Origin: Seriola aureovittata | Taxonomy: Eukaryota > Chordata > Actinopteri > Carangiformes > Carangidae | DNA length: 64,000 bases | Reading direction: 5' to 3' | Assembly: GCF_021018895.1 (NCBI RefSeq) | Contig: NC_079374.1 | Span: forward strand, 51,212 to 115,211 | Shown here: piece after piece, positions 27,271 to 39,931 of the stretch | Position numbering within the stretch: position 1 is the stretch's first letter | Layout of the letters: every line of letters begins with the position of its first letter | Program-made: the position numbers and the translations under genes | The notes under the pieces: model-generated | Told to the model about the DNA's origin: nothing | What the model saw: the letters and a program-made list of their open reading frames with translations, nothing else | Database searches by the model: none

Positions 27271-27280
27271 TCATAAAAGG
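27271..27280 (+). promoter_or_regulatory. Possible TATA-like box of the retroelement
   Basis: CATAAAAGG lies 40-50 bases before the hammerhead-like motif and about 350 bases before the ORF1 ATG, followed by a pyrimidine-rich stretch. It could serve as a core promoter, but this is inferred from position and composition only. Confidence 0.25.
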
Positions 27281-27319
27281 CTTCCTCTCCCTCCTGGCCC
27301 ATCTTTCCTCTATTTCCCT

Positions 27320-27365
27320 CTGAGGAAGCACCATTTTGTGTGAAACGTCAGGGACCTCTGACTAC
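27320..27365 (+). ncRNA. Hammerhead-ribozyme-like motif in the retroelement leader
   Basis: The plus strand has the core CTGAGGA (27320-27326, fitting CUGANGA), a short helix AGCAC / GTGTG closing on the second core element GAAAC (27342-27346), then a possible third helix GTCAG / CTGAC (27347-27351 and 27358-27362) followed by TA as a candidate cleavage dinucleotide. Hammerhead motifs are known in terminal regions of Penelope-like elements. The pairing is imperfect (one unpaired base next to GAAA, weak outer helix), so it may be a degenerate or inactive copy. Confidence 0.45.
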
Positions 27366-27620
27366 GCAGGAGCACTCAACCTCCTTCTTTTACTTTTAAT
27401 TGGCTTTTAACAGGGGACTTCACCGTCCCATCTTTACCTTTTAAAGAAACAAATAAAAGTTACGTTTTAGCATACTGAGAAGAGAGCACTCACCTGGAAA
27501 ATACCACTGGCTCCCACCCTCCCCGGCCGTGGGAAGCCATCACACCCGGCCGGGGTAACATCCAAAGACTGCTTGTTAGGACAATACAATCTGCCTATTG
27601 AGTATCGTCTACAGGAAGGG

Positions 27621-29960
27621 ATGTCCTCCCCTACACGCCACCGGAACCTGAACACCAGGGACTACAGGCCTCAACAACCACAGCAACAATGGAGACACTG
27701 GGACCTGAATACCAGGGACCACAGGCCTCAACAGCACCAGCAGCAATGGAGATCAGCCACACGGGAACATCAGGTGAGTCCTCTTCGAGGTAACATGGTG
27801 GAGGTTGTAAGGCACCAGCCTAGTCAGAGAGAGAGGAGAAATGGAAGGTCACAATATAGACAATTTTCAACCACATATGCCCCACCCAGACCTAGAACCC
27901 ACAGATCCAGGGAACCACGGGCCCCCACAAGATACATAGATAGACACAGACAGGCTACTAGGTACTCACCCTCACCACCAAGACGGACTTTAGATCCAGA
28001 GACCAGAGCGTCAGCCAAAAATCTCTTTAAATTGATTCAAGCTGTCCATCACCTGGAAATCGTTCAAAGAGCCATTACTACTCAACAATATCCACCAGGA
28101 ATGATGAGACAAGTTCAGAGACTCACAGACTTTATTAAATCCTCCTCACCCACTGAAAAACTTTACAGAGCAGTTCACAAGAACACCACTGACTGGATGA
28201 AAAACAACATGACCATTCTACAGGATCATTACACAGAGACAATTGCAAAGCTCACAGATACACCAGAAAATGAACTAGCCTTTAAGATAGCCGCAGGATG
28301 GGCAACTAAGAGATATGGGCCCAGACTTGACCCTGAGACCATAAACAGGACACATTCTCTGCTGACTGAAGAAACGCCCCCTTCTTCTTCCTTTTCTTCC
28401 TCATCCTCTTCATCCTCATCCTCCGACTCCTCTTCCTCTCTCCCAGTAACCTCTGCTCGTTCTGCCCACCACCTAGAACCAGGGATGACTCGCAGTGATC
28501 TCCATAACCATCATGACCACCAGGGGGAGGAACTGGACCTGGAGGACGACGAACAGTTTCCTGCCCTGCCTGCAACCAACAACAATTGCAGGGAGCCCCC
28601 ACTTAGGGACCCCAGCAACAAACCCACCAGTAACACAAACCATAATGCAATGGTTCCCAATTCGGAACCCCCCACCAGACCTAATCCGGTCAACGTGGCT
28701 GCACAACCTCCCATAACCTCACCACCTAGAGGTAGAACCCCCACTCACCATTATTCTAATAGCCGGCCAGGTCAGGAACCAGAACACTTCCCTCCCCCCA
28801 CAACAGCGGGGGGAGATGTAAGGAGGAAACGTAGACCATCCTCCTCGGTTCCCCCTCCTCCGGGTCCTCGTCACCTCTCCCCTCAGGCTGATATTTCAGC
28901 CATACAGTACCGTCCCCAAGGTCACTCTCTGCCATCTTCTCCTCACAGAAACGCCAACCGTGTGAAAGGAGACACAATCCGCTCCTGTGGTAGCTGCCAG
29001 CATGGAAGAGTTGAAACAACATCTCAGCTCACTTCATCACACATTAAACCTACAAACAACAACAACAATAAAATGAAAAACACTCACCTCCCTCACTCAC
29101 ATAATCCTGGCCCGGTGATCCATCAGGCGGGGGTACAAAACGACACCACTTGGGTTCCAGAGACCCAATCCTCGACCCAGGGCACATGGGATCCACCCCC
29201 ACCTGAAGTCTCCCCCCAACGGCACCCTCACAGGAGGCTTAACGACACTATCACTGTGGATGGTGGTATGATGAGTGCTCTCCATCAGAAGGTCAAAGTG
29301 ACAGACGATGAATATAACTCTGACCCCCCCACTACCAACCTTAGGGTACAACAGAATGCAGAACCGGGAAGAGAGACTCAGGGTGCCACTGGAGTAGCGG
29401 ATCAGCAGCCGCAAATGTCAACCTACACCCCCGCTTATCACCGAGCTAGACAGGCCAGAAAAGCACAAGATTGGCAATTTCAAGGTCAAAAACCCATACT
29501 CATTCTGGGTGACTCCAACATTAATAGATTCCCCCCATACAACAATGAAAACATACAGACTGACAGCTACCCAGGAGCAACCCTCTACCATTTCATGCAG
29601 GTAATGGAGAAAACTGTGACTCACCCAGACACCAAACTTCTGATCTTCTCAGTGGGAATTAACAACAGGGACCAGGACCCTCGCAAAACCTCCATCAAGC
29701 AGCTCCGATCCCTGTACAAGAGGGCCAAGTCCGTCTTTCCCAATGCTGAAATCAGAATTCCAATTATCAATTTTTCCCACATTCTACCGACAGAACAACA
29801 AGACAACTTACAGGAAATCAACCACTACATCAAGAACAGCCTACCGTACTTACATCCTCTCCCACAAGAACAGTTCTTTACCACGGAGGATAACATCCAC
29901 TGGACACCTCACACGGCGGGACGGATCTTCTCCCACTGGTGCAAACAATTAAATTTATAA
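27621..29960 (+). CDS. Retroelement ORF1 with C-terminal SGNH hydrolase domain
   Basis: An intact 779-codon ORF from the first ATG at 27621; the frame is open a little further upstream but without an ATG. The first 600 residues are low-complexity and basic: Arg/Gln/Pro-rich at the N-terminus, a serine tract near residues 255-280, an Asn run near 475, and a small CGSC motif. Such composition suits a nucleic-acid-binding, gag-like part. Residues 625-779 form an SGNH/GDSL-type hydrolase: block I ILGDSN with nucleophile Ser632, Gly652 in YPGA, block III GINN with Asn681, and block V DNIHW with Asp757 and His760. All four signature residues are present, so the fold may be catalytically competent; the substrate is unknown. 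SGNH-type esterases are known in ORF1 of CR1-type LINEs. ORF2 begins at or just after this stop codon. Confidence 0.85.
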   Translation: MSSPTRHRNLNTRDYRPQQPQQQWRHWDLNTRDHRPQQHQQQWRSATREHQVSPLRGNMVEVVRHQPSQRERRNGRSQYRQFSTTYAPPRPRTHRSREPRAPTRYIDRHRQATRYSPSPPRRTLDPETRASAKNLFKLIQAVHHLEIVQRAITTQQYPPGMMRQVQRLTDFIKSSSPTEKLYRAVHKNTTDWMKNNMTILQDHYTETIAKLTDTPENELAFKIAAGWATKRYGPRLDPETINRTHSLLTEETPPSSSFSSSSSSSSSSDSSSSLPVTSARSAHHLEPGMTRSDLHNHHDHQGEELDLEDDEQFPALPATNNNCREPPLRDPSNKPTSNTNHNAMVPNSEPPTRPNPVNVAAQPPITSPPRGRTPTHHYSNSRPGQEPEHFPPPTTAGGDVRRKRRPSSSVPPPPGPRHLSPQADISAIQYRPQGHSLPSSPHRNANRVKGDTIRSCGSCQHGRVETTSQLTSSHIKPTNNNNNKMKNTHLPHSHNPGPVIHQAGVQNDTTWVPETQSSTQGTWDPPPPEVSPQRHPHRRLNDTITVDGGMMSALHQKVKVTDDEYNSDPPTTNLRVQQNAEPGRETQGATGVADQQPQMSTYTPAYHRARQARKAQDWQFQGQKPILILGDSNINRFPPYNNENIQTDSYPGATLYHFMQVMEKTVTHPDTKLLIFSVGINNRDQDPRKTSIKQLRSLYKRAKSVFPNAEIRIPIINFSHILPTEQQDNLQEINHYIKNSLPYLHPLPQEQFFTTEDNIHWTPHTAGRIFSHWCKQLNL

Positions 29961-32338
29961 TCTCTTTTTATCCCCTACAGAACCCCCAGAGACAGGACCC
30001 GGGCCCCCAAACACCTGAGACGGAGGGCCCAGACCCCAACATCCTGACACGGGGGCCCGGCACAAAAACTGACCTGTCCTGGGGATCCACAGCCAACATC
30101 CTTAACCTGGCCACCCTGTTCACACCAACAGAGGCACAAATCAGTCTGCTGGAGAGGGGACTGACGTTCATTCCCACACCTATGGAGATCAATAAAAATG
30201 ATATTAGAACAGACTTACATTCCTACCATAGAAGAATAAAACTTATAGATTATTTTCAAGATAAAACTACTTCCCCTCTACCATTCATAACCCCCTCAAC
30301 CTGGGAACCTGAATGGAGCAACCTCCAGGGCAGAACCAGATCTCTCATCCGCCGGGACAGACAGGTACTGGGTAAATGGTGGGGATTGACAATGGACCGT
30401 GCAGATAACTTAACACACTTAGAAAGACAGGCAATTAAAGAACTACAAACAAACACTAACATAATCATTAAACCTGCAGATAAAGGTTCTAAAATAGTAA
30501 TAATGGACAAACAACAATACACATTAGAAGCACATAGACAACTAAATACCACTCAACATTATGTATCTATACAAGACAACATACAAGCACAAACACAAAT
30601 ACAAATCCGTAAAATTATCCAAACACTATACATCAAAGGCTACATTAAAGCAAAACAAAGAGATTATCTACACGGTCCTGACAATCCCCGCCATAGACAA
30701 TTCTATCTACTACCAAAAATACATAAAGAACCCCATACCTGGACAATACCATATCTGGTACCTCCTGGATGACCCATCGTGTCTGACTGCAACAGCAGCA
30801 CATACAATATTTCAAAATACATAGACTCCATCCTAGGACCCCTCTCCAACAGACATCCCAGCTATTTAAAAGACACTTACCACTTCTTGGAAAAAATCCG
30901 ACCACTGGACATACCCTCACAGGCCCGACTGTTCACCATCGACATAGACAGTTTGTACACTAACATCAACACAGAAAGAGGTTTGACAGCTGTCAAAAAA
31001 GTAATGGAAACCTATCCGGACAGCTCCAGACCAGACAATGAAATTTTACAATTACTACAAATCTGTCTAACCAATAACGATTTCATTTTCAATAACAACC
31101 ATTACTTACAGGTACAGGGAACGGCCATGGGACATCGATATGCACCGTCATATGCAAACATCTATATGAGCGAGTGGGAACGAGAAGCCTTAATAAAATG
31201 CACACTTCAACCATCATTCTATTTCAGATTTTTGGATGATATCATAGGGGCTTGGCCCCATGATGACGACTCATTCCACGAATTCATCCACACTCTCAAT
31301 AGTCATCATCCATCCATTAAGGTAAAATACACACTTGAAACAAATGAGGTCAACTTTTTGGACACTACGGTTTACTTTACTCCTAGCAATAATTCCGTGA
31401 AAAAAATGCTAACCAAAGTTTACTTTAAACCTACTGACACACATGCGCTACTACACAAGACTAGCTATCATCCGAAACACACTTTTAAAGGCATAATTAA
31501 ATCACAGATAATCCGCTTTCACAGAATCAGCTCCACTACAGAACACTTACAAACAGCTATAACCACTCTATTCCAAAGCCTCAGAAAAAGAGGATACTCA
31601 GCCCGATTCCTCAGACACATTAAAAACACCACGCTGGCCACTCTCGTTTCCACTCGCTCTTCTGCTATAACGGATAATTATCTTCAATCAAATACAGGTT
31701 TGCACCGGTGGGAGAACCCACCTGACCACTCCGTCCAGGATCTCCCAGCTGCCTCTCCGAAGCTCCTCCCTCTGGTCATCACGTTTTCTCATAAACATCA
31801 GCCACTAATTCAACGATGGAAAAACAATTTTGAAAGCACACAAAACATATACCCATTACTAAAAAATCACCGAGTAATTACTGCACATAGAGAAAATAAA
31901 AATTTAAAGGACCTACTAGTCCGATCTTTATTCAGCCGAGAGGGGGAAACACAGAGAGACACTCAGCGGGAATACTTCAGGAACATCACATATATTTCAA
32001 ACACTCACAGTAGAGCAACATTTCCAGTCACAGGATTTTTCACTCTTGACACCAAAAACGTTGTTTATTGCATAACATGCAGACAATGTCACACCATCTA
32101 CATAGGGGAAACAGGAAATAGCATCAGGACCAGATTAAAACAACATCTCTACAGCATTGGGAAAGGCGAACTGGACACCCCTCTAGTCCAGCACTTCCAG
32201 TCACATCCAGTCAATCTGCTCTCCATCAGTGGCCTTGAAGGCACCGCCACATGGAGTGCTGGACAAAGAAAGAGAGCAGAAAGGAGCTGGATCAGGAAAT
32301 TGAATACCATAACACCCAATGGTCTTAATCAACAATAA
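29939..32338 (+). pseudogene. Retroelement ORF2: reverse transcriptase plus GIY-YIG endonuclease, one stop
   Basis: One continuous frame of about 800 codons interrupted by a single TGA at 30770-30772, between PPG and PIVSDC where the family normally carries a basic residue; this fits a C-to-T change in a CGA codon. The first in-frame ATG is at 30182. Before the stop lies the Penelope-type RT N-terminal region (IIKPADKGSKIVIMDK, LPKIHK). After it come motif A (FTIDIDSLYTN, Asp near 30941), motif B (GTAMGHRYAPSYAN, 31121), motif C FLDD (31232-31240) and NFLDTT. The C-terminus has CITCRQC and IYIGETGNSIRTRLKQH (about 32070-32130), a zinc-binding GIY-YIG nuclease that would nick the target DNA. 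All catalytic residues seen are intact, so this is a recently broken copy. A DIRS or LINE RT is excluded by the GIY-YIG domain. Confidence 0.9.
29966..29980 (+). promoter_or_regulatory. Possible 3' splice site between ORF1 and ORF2
   Basis: CTTTTTATCCCCTACAG is a good vertebrate acceptor (pyrimidine tract plus CAG) directly in front of the first ORF2 codons, a few bases after the ORF1 stop. ORF2 has no nearby upstream ATG, so splicing into it from an upstream donor would explain its expression. Penelope-like elements are known to keep introns. The donor was not identified. Confidence 0.3.
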
Positions 32339-32500
32339 ATCACTCACCTTTTTATCCTAACCCAGGGACATCGGATCATCTGCGGTTGATCCACAGAATG
32401 AAAATATCTGTTTACCTGGCATTCTCTCCAAGGGTTTGAATATATAGTCAACACTGCGAACAGAAACAACTTGCCATAAAAAAATAAACATGTTTCTTCA

Positions 32501-33026
32501 CTTCAGTCCATCAGCCTAGACTTGTTTTATATTCATGAAAGGAAATGTTTAATTACAACAGGTCACAACTCATAATACTACACTTGTTTTTGCTGGTTGT
32601 CTGTACTGGGGAATATCATTGCAAATGTTCTTGCTTACCTTATATGACAATTAATGATCTTTACTGTTCCAACAGAAACTTCAACGAGGGAAAAAAAAAA
32701 AAAAACAAAACAAAAAACAAAACAAAACACATATTTCATTTTTCGATCCAGCCGCTAGGAGGACAACAGGTCACAACAGGTGAGGAGGTCATGACCCTGG
32801 CACACTCCCAGGCCAGTGCACCTAAGACCTACTTCGGACAAGCAAGCCACCATCTATTCCTCCCCTAACCCCTAACCCCTAACCCTAACCCTAACCCAGT
32901 TAAGACTGAGCCGACATTCTATAAGTGTTATATTACTTTAAGTAGTTAGAAACAGACTTTCAATCATTGTTTTGTAAAAAAAAAAGTGAAAAATGTAAAC
33001 AAAATCTTTTGTGTTTTATCAAACAG
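32501..33026. other. 3' flank of the retroelement and 5' flank of the 33-kb exon
   Basis: The stretch holds an A-rich run with AAAAC repeats (32690-32730), a GC-richer segment and the telomere-like tract listed separately. I see no coding signal. The AT-rich end (32940-33026) is the intron before the unidentified terminal exon and ends in a good acceptor. Confidence 0.4.
32863..32898. repeat. Telomere-like CCCTAA tract, right of the retroelement
   Basis: CCCCTAACCCCTAACCCCTAA followed by perfect CCCTAACCCTAACCC. It has the same orientation as the tract at 26424-26470, so the retroelement is bracketed by two like-oriented telomere-type tracts. Confidence 0.75.
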
Positions 33027-33196
33027 GGAATGTGGTGGACCTCATATTTGAAAAAGTCTTTTTTGACCTGGGACCATACACAAAAGCTGCTTTGGCCATC
33101 CCCATCCCAGAGGACCTCACTGCACAGTTCGAGCGGCCTGAGAAGGAGGAGGTCATATCCAGCTATGTGTACCGGTTCTATCACGGGGCAGTCTAA
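33027..33196 (+). CDS. Terminal coding exon of an unidentified gene
   Basis: A strong acceptor (TTTTATCAAACAG) precedes an open frame of 56 codons ending in TAA at 33194-33196. The frame begins within a split codon, so this is a 3' exon, not a whole gene. The peptide is a normal, non-repetitive sequence (NVVDLIFEKVFFDLGPYTKA ... YVYRFYHGAV) with balanced codon use. An AATAAA at 33468-33473 gives a plausible 3' UTR of about 290 bases. I do not recognise the protein. No upstream exon is visible in this window; it would have to lie beyond 33 kb of satellite and transposon DNA to the left, or the exon is an orphan fragment left by rearrangement. Confidence 0.55.
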
Positions 33197-33467
33197 AACC
33201 CACGTACCGGCCAGTGGCGTCAGGAAACACGGCACTGATGCATAGGACCACGCAGGCTGGAATGACGACCCAGATTCTGCAACCAAGGAAGCACCAGCTC
33301 ACAAAGCTCCTATAGGCTAGATACCTGTACTGACTAAAACAACTGGACAGGGCATTTAGTCTTGCAAACATATATCTATATTATGTCTCACAATTTTTTT
33401 TATGGATCCAGTGAATCTTACAGTTTTTTTATTATCACTGATTATAAGTGCCTCCTCATTTGATGTA

Positions 33468-33473
33468 AATAAA
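33468..33473 (+). terminator. Polyadenylation signal for the 33-kb exon
   Basis: A canonical AATAAA lies 272 bases after the stop codon, followed by a T-rich stretch. Confidence 0.5.
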
Positions 33474-33754
33474 TGCTTGATTGTTACTAAAGAAATGACT
33501 CCTCTGATTCATATATTATATGCACACTATCTGCTGATAGAAGAACTTTACAAATCAAAGAGCAGCTAAACTAATTTATTTGAGGGTGAGTTACTCCATT
33601 TGTGGTCTGTTATTACCATTGTAAAATGATGTGCAGTGAAGTAAAACAAGACTGCCTGACATCTTTTATTTAGATTGAAACTATGTTTTTATAAAGAAGC
33701 AAAACGTACTGGTGTATTCCTCTCAACCATAAAGTACCATAGTCAGTGCGGTAT

Positions 33755-34475
33755 TGTCACAACCAGACTTATACACAGGACGCAGATGCAGGGTATCAGA
33801 GTCTTTATTAGTAATTCCGGTTTAATTCCAAGGCAGAGAAAAAAACAGGCTATGAAATATTATCTATGACGTGCTTCTTCACGAAGAAGCAGGGTTAATC
33901 AATACCAAAAATAAAAATCACTCCAATAAGGGAGGAAAAAGACTACAGGGAACATAAACAGAAAATCACTCTAGCTTCAGAGGAAAAAGGAACAAAAAAA
34001 AGAAATAGAAACAACAAAAACTCTCCTTAAAACTGGAGGTACTATGATATAAAAAGTTAAGTAAATAAAAATCACTCCACACGGAGGAAACAAAAGGCTA
34101 TGCAAACATTAACTAGGAAATTCAACTAGATATAAAACTTACAACAAAAATCTCTCACTTGGAGGAAACCAACAAGAACTGTGGCAATGACTGTGATCCA
34201 AAACTGTGAAGACGGCCGGGGTGAACGCACATGAACCAAGACGAACACACTGGCACAAGACAAGGGGAGACGCAGACTATTTGAACACATGAGGGTAATG
34301 AGGAGCAGGTGAACACAATCGGGAATCAGGGAAGACAATCAGACCGGTGACACATGAGGAAGGGCAAGTGACCTGAAACGAGAGGAGAGTTACTTCTTTC
34401 AAAATAAAACAGGAAATGACAAGACAAAAAAGACCCAAGACAAGACAACCCCACCACGGTGTGACAGGTATATGT
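33755..34475. repeat. Candidate non-autonomous transposon
   Basis: The segment begins TTGTCACAACCAGACTTATAC and ends CCCCACCACGGTGTGAC, giving short inverted GTCAC / GTGAC ends. The interior has the composition (ACAGGAAGTGAC, GGAGACGCAGAC) of dispersed fish repeats I recall from many teleost genomes. No coding capacity. Class assignment is uncertain. Confidence 0.35.
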
Positions 34476-35379
34476 TGCAGGCATTCTGGAGGGAGTACAC
34501 ATTGAGGCAGAGCGGCTCCAACCCAGGACGGCCTACCATACATGGTAAATCTTCCTCGATCTCCCATAGCCGTCTGGTAACCTACAGTGAATTGCAAATG
34601 GTAAATGCCATGGTTTATTATAAATGTAATGTAATCAAAACAAATTACTGATTAGTTTGTCCAATGAGAATGCTACCTGTGGTATCTCCTAGCAGCAGAT
34701 ATTCTCAGCTTCTGTTGGCATGGTTGCACAGTTTCCACAGGAGCACCTATCCAAAATATAGAGAAAAATGGAAACATTCACCAAAATATAAAGCTTATGA
34801 AATTCATACACTGACAGACAGTGGAGCTAAGGTGGGTAAGAAGTAAGCTTGGCTACATATCAAGCGCATAAAACATAGGTAATTTATAACATCTCACTTA
34901 TTGCATATACTGTGGAGCTTGACAACAGTGTAGTGTAGAAAACTGCACAGTTCAGTCTTTGACTAAGGATTACTGTTGCTGTCAGACATGTTTATGCTGA
35001 TTTACAGCTATCATTGTAATACACAAAATAAATTTACCACATAAAGGAAGATGTCATGATGAGCATCTCTGCTCAAAACATGGAGAAAAATGATTTACTT
35101 TGTCAGCACCTATTAAAATATCTGACTAGTACTGACATTGAACACCTGTAGCAGTCCACATACAACAAACATTTTCAGACTGTAAAAGTATATCTAAGGA
35201 GGCATGACAGATAACTACATTACACAATTCACAATAGTGCTTATTTACCAAAAGAGCTCCCAGTAATGACAAGACAGTAACAGTTAGCATTAGCTACCTA
35301 GCTACTTGTTAGTAACTGTGTGCCAGCACACATCAACAAACTGAAAATGTAAAGTCAAAATACACAAAATTGGTTACCA

Positions 35380-35765
35380 ACCATTCAGAAACGTCCTGCT
35401 GCAGTTGTAGAGTTTGAACTTCTTCAGCAGCCTCTCCCTCTGGCTCAGATTCTGGATAAAAGTCGTGTGGTTGAACCAAATCGCTACCGACGCCAGGTTG
35501 CTGGTCACGGTCACCGTAAACATTAGAGCATGGTGCCAGAAGCCCAAGCCGCATCCCCTTCCGAAGAGGGGCGTGGTCAGGCACAGCTCATTTGCATTTA
35601 AAGCTACAGACACAGAAGCAGCCTGTTCTGAACAGGGCTGAAAAAGAGGTGTTTACAGGCATGCTGAAATATAGGATCGGAGTGGATTTTTTAGCAAGAA
35701 ACTTCAAAGACATGTTTTGGGGACGTCTGAGACTTGTTGTTGAAAAGGAGCATAATATGTCCCCT
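35380..35765. repeat. Common teleost interspersed repeat
   Basis: Contains CTCATTTGCATTTAAAGCTA, CAGACACAGAAGCAG and the end ATAATATGTCCCCTTTAA, which I recognise as a recurrent dispersed repeat of fish genomes. Its class is not certain from sequence alone. Confidence 0.45.
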
Positions 35766-36121
35766 TTAAGACTGACATGCCCATTGTTTTTAGGAATCTC
35801 TCCTAAATCAGCAAGTTAGGGGGTACTTTTAGGGTTAATATGCTTTGTGAATACAGGCCCTGATACTCTGGTATGCCTTTATCCAGGTTAGGGATACTCT
35901 TGTATTTTCATATCCAGTTTACTGATAATGTAATACATCATTATTTAGGTTGTTGATGATCCGTTACATATAGTTAAATATAAGGTTACTGTAAAAGTAG
36001 TGACATAAAGGCATCATCCTATAATCCAATAATTTGGTTTTACAGCAATAATGCAAAAGACCATTGACAGAGTCCTCACTCTATCACAGCTGAAGTCTAG
36101 AAGTGAAAAGTGTTCATGAGT

Positions 36122-36127
36122 TTTATT
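36122..36127 (-). terminator. Polyadenylation signal of myl4
   Basis: TTTATT on the plus strand is AATAAA on the minus strand, about 165 bases after the myl4 stop codon. Confidence 0.6.
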
Positions 36128-36289
36128 GAAACACTGGCTCTTTGAAGGTGAACAGTAGTAAAACAGAAATAAATCAGGAAGGAAGGAGTGAAGAAGCAGG
36201 AGCAGGAACATCTATCTGGATTCCTCAATACACAACAAGTGTGTTTGTTTCACTCTGCTGATTCTGTTGTAACAAAGTGATGAACACAC

Positions 36290-38875
<2,586 letters not shown>

Positions 38876-39931
38876 GATGAAATGGAAAAAAAAAAATAGA
38901 GTGGAATCAGATAAAAAGTGAAAGAAGAACAAGAGGAAAAGGAGAGTGAACAGATTCATCTGTGAGATGGTTTAAATACTCTCCATCAGTCCATCAACTA
39001 CATTTAAGGTCAGAGAATTAACTAATGAATGAATCCTCTCAGGAGGCGAGCTGCAAATAGAACTGAAACCAATTCTACAATCCTCTACTGAACATACATC
39101 TACTGACACCACCTTAAATAGAAAACATCTAGTCTACTGGACCGACGCAGAACATACAAGTTCTGATACCACTTTAAATCTGGACGAGTCACTGATGCTA
39201 TACAGTTGAAATCTGCTCAGTAACTGATGTGTGAGCAGCTGTACCAACTGCACTAACTGTCTTGTGTCTGTTTTACAGAATATTTTCACATCTTTATTTA
39301 TCAGACAATTTACACCATATTCATGCTTTTAGCATTTCAACGCAACAATGTTAGCTAACAAGTTAGCCGAGGCCCTACAGCTGAGCACTGGGATTGCAAC
39401 TTAACTACAACAAAGCTTTGTTTGAGGGCTGGCAGGTGGACATCACTGCTCATGTTTAACATGGTGACAGAGTTAGAGCAGAGAATCAATCTGAGGATTT
39501 TGTGCTTTGTAACTTTGCAGAACCTTTACATGTGCAAAGAAATTGTAAGACACTAAAGGAAAGGGAAAACCTAAAAAGTAGAATATTGGCACTTTAAATT
39601 TACTGAAAGACATTCTATTAAATGTTAATGTGAATTACCCAGAAATAAACATATACAAGCACTCAGAGTGGCAGGGTATATAACCAGTGTGTAAAAAGAA
39701 GGAAGGTGAAGATGTTTCTACTTTGTATACAAACTGACAGAAGTGAAATAGTGCTCATGTCTCGTCTCATGAGAATGAGGTTAGTTTGTTTTTTTTTCAG
39801 GAAATGGAGAGGTTGCAGCAGTTGTAGTGTGAGAGACGGCTGGTTTGAAAAACCACGTGATGAATCATACTTCCTCTACCAGTCAGGCCTCAGCCCTCTG
39901 CGTTTCTTCTTTCGTGATCAGTGACACAGAG
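38876..39931. other. Shared divergent promoter interval of myl4 and arhgap15
   Basis: The two start codons face away from each other across this interval. It contains both 5' UTRs and presumably both promoters. GGTATATAACC at about 39675 could be a TATA box for arhgap15. A CACGTG E-box next to AACCAC (about 39850-39860, RUNX-like) and CTTCCTCT (about 39870, the reverse of the PU.1/ETS core) lie just before the arhgap15 ATG, in keeping with blood-cell expression. These are motif matches only. Confidence 0.35.

Larger units (their letters stand above)
26990..32500 (+). mobile_element. Penelope-like retroelement (approximate limits)
   Basis: A two-ORF retroelement in plus orientation: a non-coding leader with a hammerhead-like motif (27320-27365), ORF1 with an SGNH hydrolase domain, ORF2 with reverse transcriptase and a C-terminal GIY-YIG endonuclease. 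The RT plus GIY-YIG order is diagnostic of endonuclease-positive Penelope-like elements. The outer limits are not visible. No long direct terminal repeat, poly(A) tail or clear target-site duplication was found, so the coordinates are estimates between the telomere-like tracts at 26424-26470 and 32863-32898. Near-intact ORFs (one stop in ORF2) suggest a fairly recent insertion. Confidence 0.85.
33474..36110. other. Intergenic region with interspersed repeats
   Basis: This gap between the unidentified exon and the 3' end of myl4 contains two candidate interspersed repeats, listed separately. The rest (34600-35320, 35830-36110) shows no coding or RNA signal that I can support. Confidence 0.5.

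Noticed and set aside
29500..32130. Bacterial contamination or a homing endonuclease gene (SGNH and GIY-YIG domains)
   Set aside because: Both domains belong to one retroelement with Penelope-type RT motifs between them, in vertebrate-style DNA.
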